From: Pelargonium nanum
Lineage: Eukaryota; Streptophyta; Magnoliopsida; Geraniales; Geraniaceae
Direction of reading: 5' to 3'
Assembly (NCBI GenBank): GCA_036897485.1
Contig: JAYMTF010000335.1
Coordinates: 1 to 39,500, forward strand
DNA: 39,500 nt
The position numbers were made by a program, and so were the translations under genes. Below, piece after piece: positions 24,194 to 36,500 of this stretch. Positions within the stretch are counted from its first letter, which is position 1. Each line of letters starts with the position of its first letter. The notes below the pieces were generated by a model that made no database searches, had not been told where the DNA came from, and was given only the letters and a program-made list of their open reading frames with translations.

Positions 24194-25085
24194 GGTTTTC
24201 TTCTAGGGTTTCAGAAGGGCTCGTTTCTGGTCTTCCTCGATGAGATTGGGGATATAGTTGAAGACGTGGACCTTTCAGGAGTCAAATTGTAGTCATATGT
24301 AATTCGGGCGGGTGGTAGCTTATCGGCCATAAGCCGGGCGAAACCGACCCGGATGGTAAATTATAAGTAATTTGTTTAGTAATTTATTGATTTATTTTCT
24401 TAGAATAATTAATAAACTACAAAATATGTCATATTGAATTGCTATTTAGTGGTTGTTTGATAACACTTCTTATCTCGTTTAAGGAGTTACAATATAGTGT
24501 TGTGCAAATGCGCAAAATAATTTGTTTGTGTGTCGTGATTGTTTGTAATAACAAAATTTTGCGAAAACATTTGATAGAAGGTATATTTGCCAAAAAAAAA
24601 TCATATAAGTAGGACCCAACTGAAGAGACAATAGAGAACATAACACTCTAAAAACTGCGCTTATTAATTCACACGGAAAACTATTGTTTTTCCGCCAACG
24701 TTCCAATAATTTTGCAATGTCAAAAAAATATAAAGATGTCATGACTTTGAATGAAGAACCATTTTTGTTATGTAACTCAAGAAATCTATACAAAAATCGA
24801 TTGGTTGCTAAATTTATCACTTCCTCCATTCTCAAACGAGTGTACTATCTCTCTGTCATTTTTGACATAAAACAATTAGCATTATTAATTATGCATAAAT
24901 TACCAATAAAGGCAATAATATTTATATAATATCTAAGTTAATCAAGATAGAAAGCTCCATCTAAGTCGGGTCGGACTCGATCGCCGCGAGGGGCGGGTTA
25001 GGACTTAAAAACAGTTCAGACTCGAAGACTCTGTTTATACGACAAATCTAAGCTCGAGGTTTCACCACAGAGACGGAGAGAGGAG
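24194..25085. promoter_or_regulatory. Divergent promoter region between PRP18 and NAA20
   Basis: These 892 bases separate the start codons of two head-to-head housekeeping genes. A telomere-box-like TAGGGTTT (24205-24212) lies in the PRP18 leader, GC-rich CGGGCGGG/CCGGGCG words lie at about 24305-24350, and GTCGGGTCGGACTCGATCGCCGCG lies at about 24965-24990 near NAA20. The middle is AT-rich. No single TATA box is obvious for either gene, which suits housekeeping promoters. Confidence 0.55.
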
Positions 25086-27750
25086 ATGACGACGATACGC
25101 AGGTTTTGCTGCAACGATCTTCTTCGTTTCGCGTCTGTGAATCTCGACCACCTGACGGAGACTGTGAGCTTATTCTTCTTCTTCTTCTTCTTCATCTTCT
25201 TCTAATTGTATCCATGTATTTGTCGTCTATTTTTCGCGGAGAAAAAACCTGGTTATGTTTACTGTGTCGGTATTTGCAATGTGATTACAGTTCAATATGT
25301 CCTTCTACATGACCTACTTGGCAAGATGGCCCGACTATTTCCATGTCGCCGAAGGCCCTGGGAACCGAGTCATGGGTTACAGTAAGTCCTCTTCCTCACA
25401 TGGTGTTCCTTTTAGCTTGATATGCTTCAACAGTTATCTAGTGTTGTTTTGCTTTTTGTTACTATGAAGTTGCACTGTTTTAATCAAATTTTGTGGCTGA
25501 ATTGCCTTAATTTTCGTTTTTGTTTGTTGTCTTTTTGCTTGAATATCTTTAATTTGATTATGTAGAATTGGGGAAATTGAGGATGATGTATCATTGCAAG
25601 ATCACTCTGGTTGCATGGGTAATGTGCTGTAATTGGGAACAATGAGAATGAGTTTACAGTGTAAACAAAACACTTCATGCTAAGTACTGTGTTGTGATTC
25701 CTTAGACTAGATTTTGTACCGAGACTAGTTAGTTCTTGCAAGGTTTTGGCATTGTTTTGGTAGCTATGGTGGCTTTGACACAAGAACAAGCAAATATACT
25801 TGCTAATTACGAAGGTCACTTTGTTTACATGACAGCTTTGTGTGGTTTTTGCTAGATCACTACTAGTCTTGTTTATGTGAGTGTGTAATTGAGTGTGATT
25901 TCTTTATTTTTTTAAAGTATTTAGAGGCCTCCTGAATGTTATGTGTTTGATATGGCCTGCAGTTATGGGAAAAGTGGAAGGACAAGGCGAGTCTTGGCAT
26001 GGGCATGTAACTGCTGTGACTGTTGCTTCGGAGTACCGCAGGCAGCAATTGGCCAAGAAACTGATGAACCTGCTAGAGGACATAAGTGACAAGATGTAAG
26101 AAGGATTTACAACAGTTAAAATGGAGCTCATTCGGTGTAATTTTTCCTAGTTGAGTTTAACATTTGATTGTATATCTGCGTGTTTGTGCAAAATTTATAT
26201 TTCTGTGCTATTCTCATAGGATCATAATTAAACTAGACATGCATTAGTTTGATATGATTTTATCTTTATATTTGGGCATATGATTGTTTTGTCAACTTTT
26301 GCACTGTTTTATTGACTTTTGCTGAAATAATTCATCCTATACTGTGGAGGGATTCTTTTCCAGTTTATGTATTTGGTTGAAATCCATGAATGTGGAGTAT
26401 GCAGTATATGCATACAATTTTGCAGATATACACCTCTCATACATCCATACTGAGCATTTTTTTCATTAACATTTGCTTATTATATATTTAAGCAGAGATT
26501 TGGCACTTCTTTCAGAGCTGTAATTTTTTCCCTATATCATGCTAGGGTAGGAGGTAATAGCGAGTATGCTCGGTCTCCATTGCAAAAAATGTGTAGTTAG
26601 TTTTGGTTGTCACCTTGAAAAACTAGGTCTACTTAGAGAACATTTTGAGTATTTGGTTCTGTCACACCTTGCAGAATTGTATGAACCAAATGAAAAGCTC
26701 TTATGAGGCTGCCTTTCCTTCATTAAGATCTAGTTAATGTGGCTAGTATTGCTATAGCTTAATATCTTGCATCATGTTCTATTCCAGTCCTCGCTTTCTT
26801 ACTAATAAGAACTCTCTTTGAGCAGTGATAAGGCTTACTTTGTGGATCTATTTGTGAGAGCGTCAAATACTCCAGCTATAAAGATGTATGAAAAGGTGAT
26901 AAGCTTTTGAACTTGATTTTACTATTTTGATGTCTGCTTCAATGCCGTTGTATTTCCCTTGCTTGTTATGTACAAGTAGGTGCCTTAGTTTACCATGTTG
27001 TGGGTGATAGTGATTTTACTCAAGAGGGTTTTTATTTTGCTCCCATCACCCATGTGTAAATGTCCTCGTTTGCAAATAGTATTAGTTTAGGATATTGTAT
27101 ATTTTTGTTGGAGGACAGCAGTCGGAAAGCTAATTGTTATTCTGCAAGTGGTCTGTTGTAATAAGGCACCTACTTGTACATAACAAGTAGTAAATTATGC
27201 TACTGTGAATCCACAGTGACTTGTTGCCTTTTGTATTAGCCCTCGCTCCTACGGACCATAATAAAATTTATGCTAATTCTATGGATGTCCCATTAGTAGT
27301 AAATTATGCATGCTTTACACGCTACTAGTTATATTGATTCCCTTGAAAGCTACACATATGGAAACCACCAGACCTTCATGTAGTGGCAGCAGGACCACTT
27401 AACACAATCATTTATGTATCAATATGGTGATCTTTCTTCTTCACCTCCTCGTCAATAGACCAAGATGCTTAATGCTTATATAATTTATCTTTCTCTCAGC
27501 TTGGGTACGTCATCTATAGACGGGTGCTACGCTATTATTCAGGAGAGGAAGATGGGTTAGGTGAGCTTCTTGTGCATCAACAGCCTAAGTATATTTTAGA
27601 ATCAAATTTTTGTTGCTTCTCACCTTCCCACATTTAACATTTTGTGGTCTGCGTGTAGATATGAGGAAGGCATTATCTCGGGATGTAGAAAAGAAATCTA
27701 TTATTCCTCTCAAACGGCCTGTCACTCCAGATGAATTAGAGTATGATTAG
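25086..27750 (+). CDS. NAA20: N-alpha-acetyltransferase 20, NatB catalytic subunit
   Basis: Six exons, 25086-25163, 25291-25381, 25963-26095, 26826-26895, 27500-27560 and 27659-27750, join in phase at GT-AG borders and give 174 residues, the same as the plant NAA20 length I recall. It starts MTTIRRFCCNDLLRFASVNLDHLTET and shows the GNAT fold: FNMSFYMTYLARWPDYF, VAEGPGNRVMGYIMGKVEG, the strand HGHVTAVTVASEYRRQQLAKKL with the acetyl-CoA-binding RxxxLAxxL segment (about 80-95), VDLFVRASNTPAIKMYEKLGY and a C-terminal PLKRPVTPDELEYD. With NAA25 it forms cytosolic, ribosome-bound NatB, which acetylates N-termini beginning Met-Asp, Met-Glu, Met-Asn or Met-Gln. It is divergent from PRP18. Intron 1 has a TTC run near 25175-25204, and intron 4 holds a foldback element. 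Nothing is missing from the protein. Confidence 0.97.
25175..25204 (+). repeat. (TTC)n microsatellite in NAA20 intron 1
   Basis: About eight TTC/TTCT units lie just after the exon 1 donor at 25164, forming an imperfect pyrimidine tract. Confidence 0.75.
26962..27187. mobile_element. Foldback/MITE-like element with 26-base perfect inverted ends, NAA20 intron 4
   Basis: The 26 bases at 26962-26987 (beginning CTTGTTATGTACAAGTAGGT) are the exact reverse complement of 27162-27187. The spacer is about 174 bases with no coding capacity. Perfect arms imply a recent insertion or continuing conversion. No target duplication is evident in the immediate flanks, so the superfamily is undetermined. A 15-base direct repeat (AGTAGTAAATTATGC) overlaps the right edge and recurs at 27295-27309. 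Confidence 0.7.
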
Positions 27751-30517
27751 ATCTTGTATCAATTGAAGTTGATAGAATGCATCATCCTGAGCTGTGAGTT
27801 ATGGAGATGCAGAGTTTAGGTATGAATGGGTGAGGTTTAAAATTAATTTGAAGAGTGATTGCTAAGCATGTATGCATTACTACACAGAAAAGAACTTGCA
27901 TTCTTATTTGTCTTAAGTTTGTAGTCGTGTTTGTTTGAACAATGTATTATTCAGAATTCTCGAATAATTTTCCGGTTGTTCCGCAGTGAAAGATTTATTC
28001 TTTATTTAAATTTATATATTAATATGGGAATTTGAAATTTATCTTTTCCCGAAGCCTATAACAGCATTTGACCTTGTCATGTGAGCACAAATGACTTTTT
28101 GGCAATGCCCTTGTTGAATTTGTACGTGTTGTACTTTTGTATTAATGCTCTATAGCTCTATACTTCTTTTTTTAATTGCAAGTTCAAGGTTATATATCTG
28201 CCATGAAAATTAAATAGTTGTCAAGTTTTTGAATTTAACTTAGCTGTGAGAATGTTTGCCAGCCTAGATTTTGGAGGTGTACCTGAGAGCCTTATAGATT
28301 ACATACTTATGTTGTAATTTTGACCTACATTGAAGAGTCTTGTGCTTGTAAAGAAGAGGTAACATTGCTGGTGAGTCATTGTTCCAACTTGGTATTGATT
28401 CATAGTTTGCTCTTAACCTATATATTCCATGAATACTAGTTGTAGATAAAATCCTCCACCATCAACCTAGGTCATCCTATATGTCCCCACTAACACTAGT
28501 AGGGTTTATAAAAGCTATGCCGACTAAACTTGTTTATCTTTCTTGAATCTTGTATTGATCTTCTGGAATGCTCTGGTAGTAATTATTACAGGATAGTTAC
28601 GTGTTCGCATGTTTATAGTTTGTGGTTTTGATGATTCACTACAGTAGATACTGACCCTTACCCTGATGGCTTGATGCTAGCAAAGCCAACCCCCATCACT
28701 ACTGAATAGTGTAGCATTTAAAATATGGGACCTGTTGAGATTTCGTCATGATTTTTTCAGCACCAATGGTAGGGTCGCCATTTGCAGGTATGGTCCAATA
28801 TACTCATCTGCATGTTTGCCGCTGGCACAACAATGATATAAGGAGAAACAGAGGATCTCACATGGATCCATGTAATGGCCAAACATCAAAGTAACCAAGC
28901 ACTGGCCGAGATGAGAATGGCATTGCTAAAATGGGTTACCATCCAAGAGAGTATGCCTTTGGCTTTTTAACTGATACTCACGGCATGCCTCTTGCTTTAG
29001 TTTTTTTCTTAACGAATTCTCCTTGTCCACATCTTCTCTTGCCGTGGCCATGAACTCATGAGAGCATATCTCTACCTCAAATTCCCCCTTTTTATGATTC
29101 TCTCTGAGTTCATGATGCCAAACATATCCCTATTTTCCCGGTTTCTATGGATAAAACTTTTTTTCAGACTCATGGTGCATCACTGACAATTATATTGTCT
29201 CAACAGCCTTTCCGTCTATTTTGAATGACTGTCAGCTGGTCCTAGGGATTATTGCTAGACCACTCTGGTCTGGGTATCTTAGAGTTTCCATGAGACTGTG
29301 AGTTAGCTAATCTTCTGTATAGCATAGTGATGATATTGATAGCCTCCCACCTTGACAATCAGAAAATGAGAGATCCTATTTCTTCATTTGTATGGAATCA
29401 CTCATGAGATGAATTTAGAGCGACAAATAGCCTTGACTATGTCCAAAACAAAAGATTGGACAAATTGGTTTTATGTTACTAGAGACACTGTATTGTCCTT
29501 GTATTATCATGTCACTTGAGAGAAGGGTAGTGAACTACAGAACTATGCATTAGGCACTAGCAGGTGCAAGATTTGCATAGAAAACTAGTTGGATTGCATG
29601 CTCGTGCTGGCCATGCATACCTCTACATTTGTTTAACCCCTTGTTTCTAGTTTTAGTAACGAAAAGTTTCATTAAAATTTTGTAGATTATGTTTTCCAGT
29701 TTGAGTTATTCCTCAACCTTAGAGATAAGTTGATACTACATAGTTTGTTATTGTGTATTGGTAGGTCCATTAACTAAATCAAGATAAAGTTTAGGCCCTA
29801 GTCAATTCACAATGAATGACAGTTTTCTTGGACTTTCACCCCCAACTTAAGGTTTGTGCCAAAGGGATCTTTAGATAGGATTTGGTGAATTCCACTGCTC
29901 TTTCACGTGTTCTTATTGTCTGCCATTTTTTCGTTTTAGGGGGAAACCACCATATCACAAGTATAAAAGAAGCACTCATTTTTTACAGAACAAATTAATG
30001 GGGTTTACCATATATGTCCACTATCTAATCTCGTGCAGGTGCATCTGTACTTATTTTTTCACTGAGATTAGACATTTTGGACGCAATGGCTTATGACTCT
30101 TGTGCTAGGTTGGGAGTCACACACTCTATTGGTTGCTGGTCATCCAGTCTCGTATCTTTGTTCTCTTACAAAATGATTGTGTTTTTTGAACAATCATTTC
30201 TAGGAAAACTTGCATTTCAACTTTTTAACCCTGTTTAGCAATATTTGTAAGTTCATTGAATAGAACTTGAGCAGTTGAGTATTGGTCTATGCAAATCTTG
30301 AGCACTGGAATGCTAATTATTTGATTGATTGATTTATTTATTTAATGAAATTTGTACTTTATGTGGTCTTCTTTGTTCAATCCTTGAGTAATAGAAATAT
30401 ATATTTATTTATTTGCACTGCAGTTGAATAAATTTATATTCATTATTTTCACATTGATCAACACTACTGGACTGTGCACTATGAACTATGACATGATTGT
30501 AATGATTCATTCGTTCA
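27751..30517. other. Convergent intergenic region between NAA20 and the diterpene cyclase
   Basis: These 2.8 kb separate the 3' ends of NAA20 (+) and the cyclase (-). No coding exon, RNA gene or recognisable element was found; only short frames occur. About 200-300 bases at each side should be 3' UTR. The remainder is moderately AT-rich unique-looking sequence, possibly very old transposon debris. Confidence 0.6.
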
Positions 30518-33500
30518 TCATTCTACTTTCTCGAAGAGGACTTTTGCAACATGAAGATTGATTATTCCAGTTGAGAAGTAGGCAGTGTAGTAGAAACTCT
30601 TCGCCACTGTGAGAAATATATTCTTGATTTTAGAATCAATTTCGTCTTCGGAGTTGTTAAGAACTAACTGCGCCAGTTGTTGCATATCCGACTCTATTTG
30701 GGGTGTTGTGAAGCTGTTAGTGTCGGCAATGTAGCTCCCATTATCTTGTGCCTGTTACAAAGACAGCGAAATTTGTATAAGATTAGTGTCTGAAGCTACT
30801 TTTTGTAAAGTAGCATTCTAGCCAGTTTCCATCAGGCATAGTTCCAAAGATAGGTATATATGATCTTGCAGATATAGCCATTCTGTTCTTTTCCCAAGTA
30901 CTTTTGGTCAAGCAAAGACTGTTCAGGAAACAAATCTATAGTTGATGTCAATCTTTGAATCTGAGTGTAAGTGTAGTGACTAGTGAGTGGTCAAACAAAC
31001 TAAGCTTTCTTTTGGAAGCCTGCTCAGTATCCACTAATTTCTTTGGAATTTCAGGCGAATCAAGAGCACGTATAAGGTATCAAAACTCATTTGCTTTTTT
31101 TCTCAATGGTCCTCTCTGCCACATGAATATGGTCCCATTTTGATGTGATCTTTGTTTGTGTGGTGCAGGTTACATTATCAAAAGCAGCAAGAAAGTATTG
31201 GATTCTTTATGCTGGAACTACCTGTTATTTTTGTACTTGTTTTACAGTTTGAAGTAACTGCATGATGTTTGAGAAAAAAAATCCCATTTTTGTTTTGTTG
31301 AGGTGATTACAGAATTTATCCTAGTATGACTATTGTTTTGTTGTTACTAAGTTACTAACCTTTTGCTTCTGGAAGCGGCGAAGCTGATAGCATATGGTGT
31401 TGGTGAGAGTCAGGAGAGACTGATACTGAGGATGGGACAAAAGCTCTTCTGAAAGTGAATACCCGGCACTGAGAATTATGGTACGCACTAGTAACTCTGC
31501 TTCTCCTACATGTTTGTCACCTTCCTCTTGCCAATTCACTAGCCAGTCTTCCCACTGTTTATACAACCACAGACAAAACAGAAAACACCAAAAGTTACAG
31601 CATCGGAATCAGTTCTTGGTAGTTTTGTACAGTTTGATAATAGACAGATTTGACTTGTAATTTGTAGTATCTAAGACAGTAGAATAGATAGACGCATGAC
31701 TTTGTACACATCTTGCATGCGCATGTTAGAAATGTTACATTTTACTATTTAGCGTCAAGTGAATGTGACATCTTGACCCAATCATTTTTATCCCGAAACT
31801 GTGTACATGTTTAATAAGGGTGGCCCAATGCACGAGGCTCCCAGGTCCCAACATCGTGGGGTATGGGGATGGTTTTCTATGTACACAACCTTCCCCTTGC
31901 TTTTACAAAGAGGTTGTTTCTGTGACTTGAAACTGTGTATGTTTCAAAAGGGCGGCCCAATGCACGAGGCTCCCATCATTGTGGGGTCCGGGGATGGTTA
32001 TCTATGTACGTAACCTTCCCCTGCCGAAACTATGAAAATGATTATGCAAATAAAGTTGTACTCACGGCTTGATGTAAATGATGGCCTACGTCTTGGCCAT
32101 GCGCGACCAATAAGTCCAGTGAGAGATGGTTTAAGGTTCCTAGCAATATCTTGACCAGTCCTTTTCCTATCTTGTTTGATTCTGATGCCCTGTACATTCA
32201 GTTCACAATCATGCATATTAGTACATAAATAAATTACCGAATTACGGGAATGTTGAGTTGTTAATTAAATCTACCTTCCGTTTATGTAGCCATTTCTAGG
32301 TTTGGTGGCATTGTTGAGAAACTCGTGAACAAAGGCTTTTCTCTGGTCACTTGAAGTTTCTTCCTGGTCGGAATGTGACGATATGGTCTCGACCAAAACA
32401 GCAGTTTTGGCCCAGGTTAGTCTCTCTCTTGACCTTTCGGGTTCGAAAATGCTTGCTGTTGCCAGAAAATAGGCAAGCAGAAGAGTCTTTCTGCTAACCC
32501 CAAAATCTCCTAACTCACATTCTTTGTACCACCTGTTTATTGTTGTGTTGTTGCATCATATATCAATATCAGTGCATCATTATAGAGCTAGCCTTTTTTA
32601 GATTAGTTGAAAAACAGGAAAAACAAAACAGCCTATCTCTTCATGTCATGACAATATTGAAAGAAAATAAAGGACAATTTCCTGAAATTGACAAGGCATC
32701 AAAATCTTTTTTTTTTATTTTCTTTCACTTACTTTTGGAGAGTGTCCCATTCGCACCTATGCAATGCTTGGCAACTATTGTAGTCTTGCTTTGCTAGCTC
32801 AAGGTAGGTGTTGTTGTTCACATAGGGCATCCTATACAAAAATCGCCCCTAATTAGATCCTAAATCATCGCAAGATTTTCCGAAAAACACACATGTTAGG
32901 TAGCGTTTGGATTATAATTTTTGTCCAAACGCTACTACACTGATAGAGCTGGCAAATTTGGACTTGAACCCGATCCTCGTTTTTCGGATTCGGGTCATGC
33001 AAACCTGCATGAAGCCCACATTTTACCCCAATCCAAAATCCGCAACCCTTTCGGGTCGGATTAGGTCTTTTGAACCTGAATTGCTAGGTCTGCTTTATTG
33101 TTTGTTGCGTCCGAGAAACACATACCTGTAAAGGGTCTTCCCAATCCATATATCATCTTCTCCACCATACTGTTCTATGTAAAATCTTGATTCAATTCTG
33201 GGTAGATTTGCAAACCAAGGAACATCTAAAGCATAACCCACCTGTGATATTATTAAATAAAATTAGTTTTTATTTATTGATGAAAAACAATAGTAATGTG
33301 TCGTAGTTATGTAGTAGCTATTGACACTAACACAGTATGACATTAACACAGTAAATGTTGTTGTCCAATATAATTATAATTGCAATGTCGGCAAAAATAA
33401 TTCATTAGCTTTTATCTTAATGTATAGTGCAATCCTATGCTTGTTGATTGATCATATATCATATCATACCTCACCAGGCAAATCCTTGGTTATTATCCAT

Positions 33501-36500
33501 TTGTCAAGTAGCTCATTTGCGGCTTGTTTTTCTCGCAGAAATTGGTACGCAAATTGCTTAGCGTCGTCCAGGATCTTTTCTCCGGCGAACGCCACCTGAG
33601 ACGCCCTGTAGAGGTTGTACATTCCGGTGACCGCCTGGTTGGACTGTCCGGCGAAGCAAAAGAACTCGTCGCCTTTCTTGAAATTCTGGAACACATCTGT
33701 CAACAACAGTACAAAATAATAAGCTACAAGTAATAGGTAAACGCTTGTGTCCTTCGTGCTTGTGTTATGCTTATACATTACTTACATGCAAATCCGTGGA
33801 CGTATATGCATTTATGACAAGAAAGATAGATGCAAAGACACATTTAATTCAACGCTTGTCATAAAATAATGAATTGACGCTTGTGCCTTTCATGCATGTG
33901 TGTTGCATTTATGTCACTTACAAACGTTATAGATGAGTATTAAATATTACGGAAAAAAATACATGCAAGTCAAGTCAGCATTATTCATGTGCTTTGTGAA
34001 CATTTTTCATTTTTGTGTTTATTGAATGTTGCTGACTTTTAATTCTTCTTAATTGTTAATAATAACAATAATAAGTTTGTTACCGACCTAGTAACATTAA
34101 ATACTGTGAGAAAGTGTTATGCTTAATATTTATAAATATTTGAAATTTAATTTCCATTTTGTTGGTTCGATAAATAGATCATTCCATTTTTAGGTATATT
34201 TTACAAGTAAGTATAGGAATTCAGAGTCTTTTCAGGTCAGATTTGAACTAAACCGAAATTTGAATAGCCGAACACAGTAATTATAAAAAAAGTTCATAAG
34301 AAAAAAAAGATAAAGATATATGGAAAGTGAAATTACCAGCAGAAACCTGATGACCATATAATCTGAGAAGTCTAAAAGCCATGGCAGTATCGTCAATATC
34401 TTCAACATGTGTATTTCTTGCCCAGCAAATTCCCTTCTCAGTCCAATATCTAAAATTAAAATCAAATTAAAATTAATAAACATTCATTTAAAATAAATTA
34501 GATTAAAATTTATTTATTTACCTGGCAACATAGTCGATACATTCTCGAAGTTCAGGCTCAAAATATCTAGAAATGCCTAGTCGTTGTAGTCGGTCAACAG
34601 CCCATATATGCTCGAACATGTCAACCGGGTACACGTTTGGTACTGAAAGTAGGAGCAAAAAAAGAAAGAAAAAAATGACAATTTTTAGCAACCATACACT
34701 CAAAAGAAGAGAAAAAGCTCAAAGTACATTTACTAATTATGAAAAAAGAAACAAAAGTCACTTTACTTTTCACATTTTAAAAATAAAACAAAATAAATTA
34801 GAACGCGTGGTTCACAAATGTGAGATAATGCATGTGTTTTGTCACGCGAGTTCATCTAACATTCAACTTTACCTAATTTATTTGCTATTAGCACTTTTTA
34901 ACTTAGTGTTTCTTTGTTAACTCATTGAAGTAAGGACAATAAATGACTAAAATGGACATCAGTATAAGTCAAGTCGACATGAGTTTAAATCAGGTTGATC
35001 GAAATAATTCTTGAATAGTAATATCGACTTATACTAATATTAAATCAACCCAGTGTCTTTCACCTTCTTTTGTAGCTCTTGTAGACAACAAGCTACTTAC
35101 ATATCTTAAAGTTACTAGATTTTAACATTTTACCAAACACATTCAGTTTGAAGTTTCGTTTTTATCTTAGACGGCACCTTCTTAAAGAAGTCAATGCCGT
35201 TACTAAACAAGCTCTTAATAACGACGGATTTTCCTATTTCTCTGTACAAACTTTTTACTCACACGGAGAAACACATACAAAATTTTATTTGATAAATAAA
35301 AAACAAAAGTGGTTGTTGAGAAAGATTATTTATACCTCCACCATTGAATTTTTGGACAGCTTTGCTCAAATATCTCAAGCAATTCTCATTTTTGGTGTTG
35401 ATGAGTGCATAGGCAGTGGAGGATGGAGAAAACAAGAAAGACCCATCTTTGCACTGCAATTTCAAAAGTTGTTCCCATTCTAGCCCTTCCATCCCCTCCA
35501 AGCTATGCAACAATGTTGTGGGCACTTTGTGCATTATCTCCTTTGGTATCCTACAAAAATATATATAAATATTATGATACAAATATTTCATGTATATTTT
35601 ATAAGATAAGGTTGCTTTTTAATCTCTCAAAATAAAATAAAATAACAATTTAGTGTATAATATTTTATGTAGTTGTAGTGCTAGCTAGTAGCAAACACAA
35701 TCATGTGTCTCACTTACTTTGTGAGCTTTACATCTCTCTTGGCATAGATTTGTTGAAGAAATGGAGAATCTGTGGGGACTTCAATGTCCAAGCCTCGTGC
35801 AATCTCAAGAAGTGAGGGAAAAGCTACTTCAAACCCTATCGGCATGTGCTCTTCGTTTTCCGACTCCAGCTTGCATATGTTTTCTCTGAAAAACTCGATT
35901 CCTGTAATCATGACACACATTAAATAATAATAAAACCTGATTCAATGCATGAGATCGTCATTTTAATTCGAAAGCGACAAAGTGCACGGAAAATTGTACA
36001 ATTTGAAAAGTGTCATTTTATGTACTGCTTCGATAATGTATGTCTCTTGTATATTTCTAAATGCAACGTTTATTACTAGTATTGCTCATTAAATTCATGC
36101 AATAAATGACTAGTAATTAATGAGTAAAAAACAATTACATGAGGTTAATATGGTCATTTTGCATGATCTCTTAAATTGTGAGAAAAAACTTTGAAACTAA
36201 ACTATACGTGTACCGGAAATAGTATGATGTATTTTTCTTGTGATATTCTAACTATACATCAACTTTATCATTATACTAAAACTGATCACCTGATGAGAAA
36301 AGGGTTCGAGTCCAACCTTTTTTATATTTATCAGGGTGTATGTTCCAAGTTTTGAGGGCGATAACACAAGCGAGTGTGTTAATTAGCCTATCGTGGGCAG
36401 AAAATATGCCATCATCACCCCAAGAGCCATCTGAAAGCTGGTTTTTGGCGATCCAATCAAGGCTAGAAGGAAACTGTGGAGCTCCACTTCCATTAACATC

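Noticed and set aside
28500-30500. Additional gene between NAA20 and CPS
   Set aside because: Only short frames without domains; no acceptor/donor chain found.
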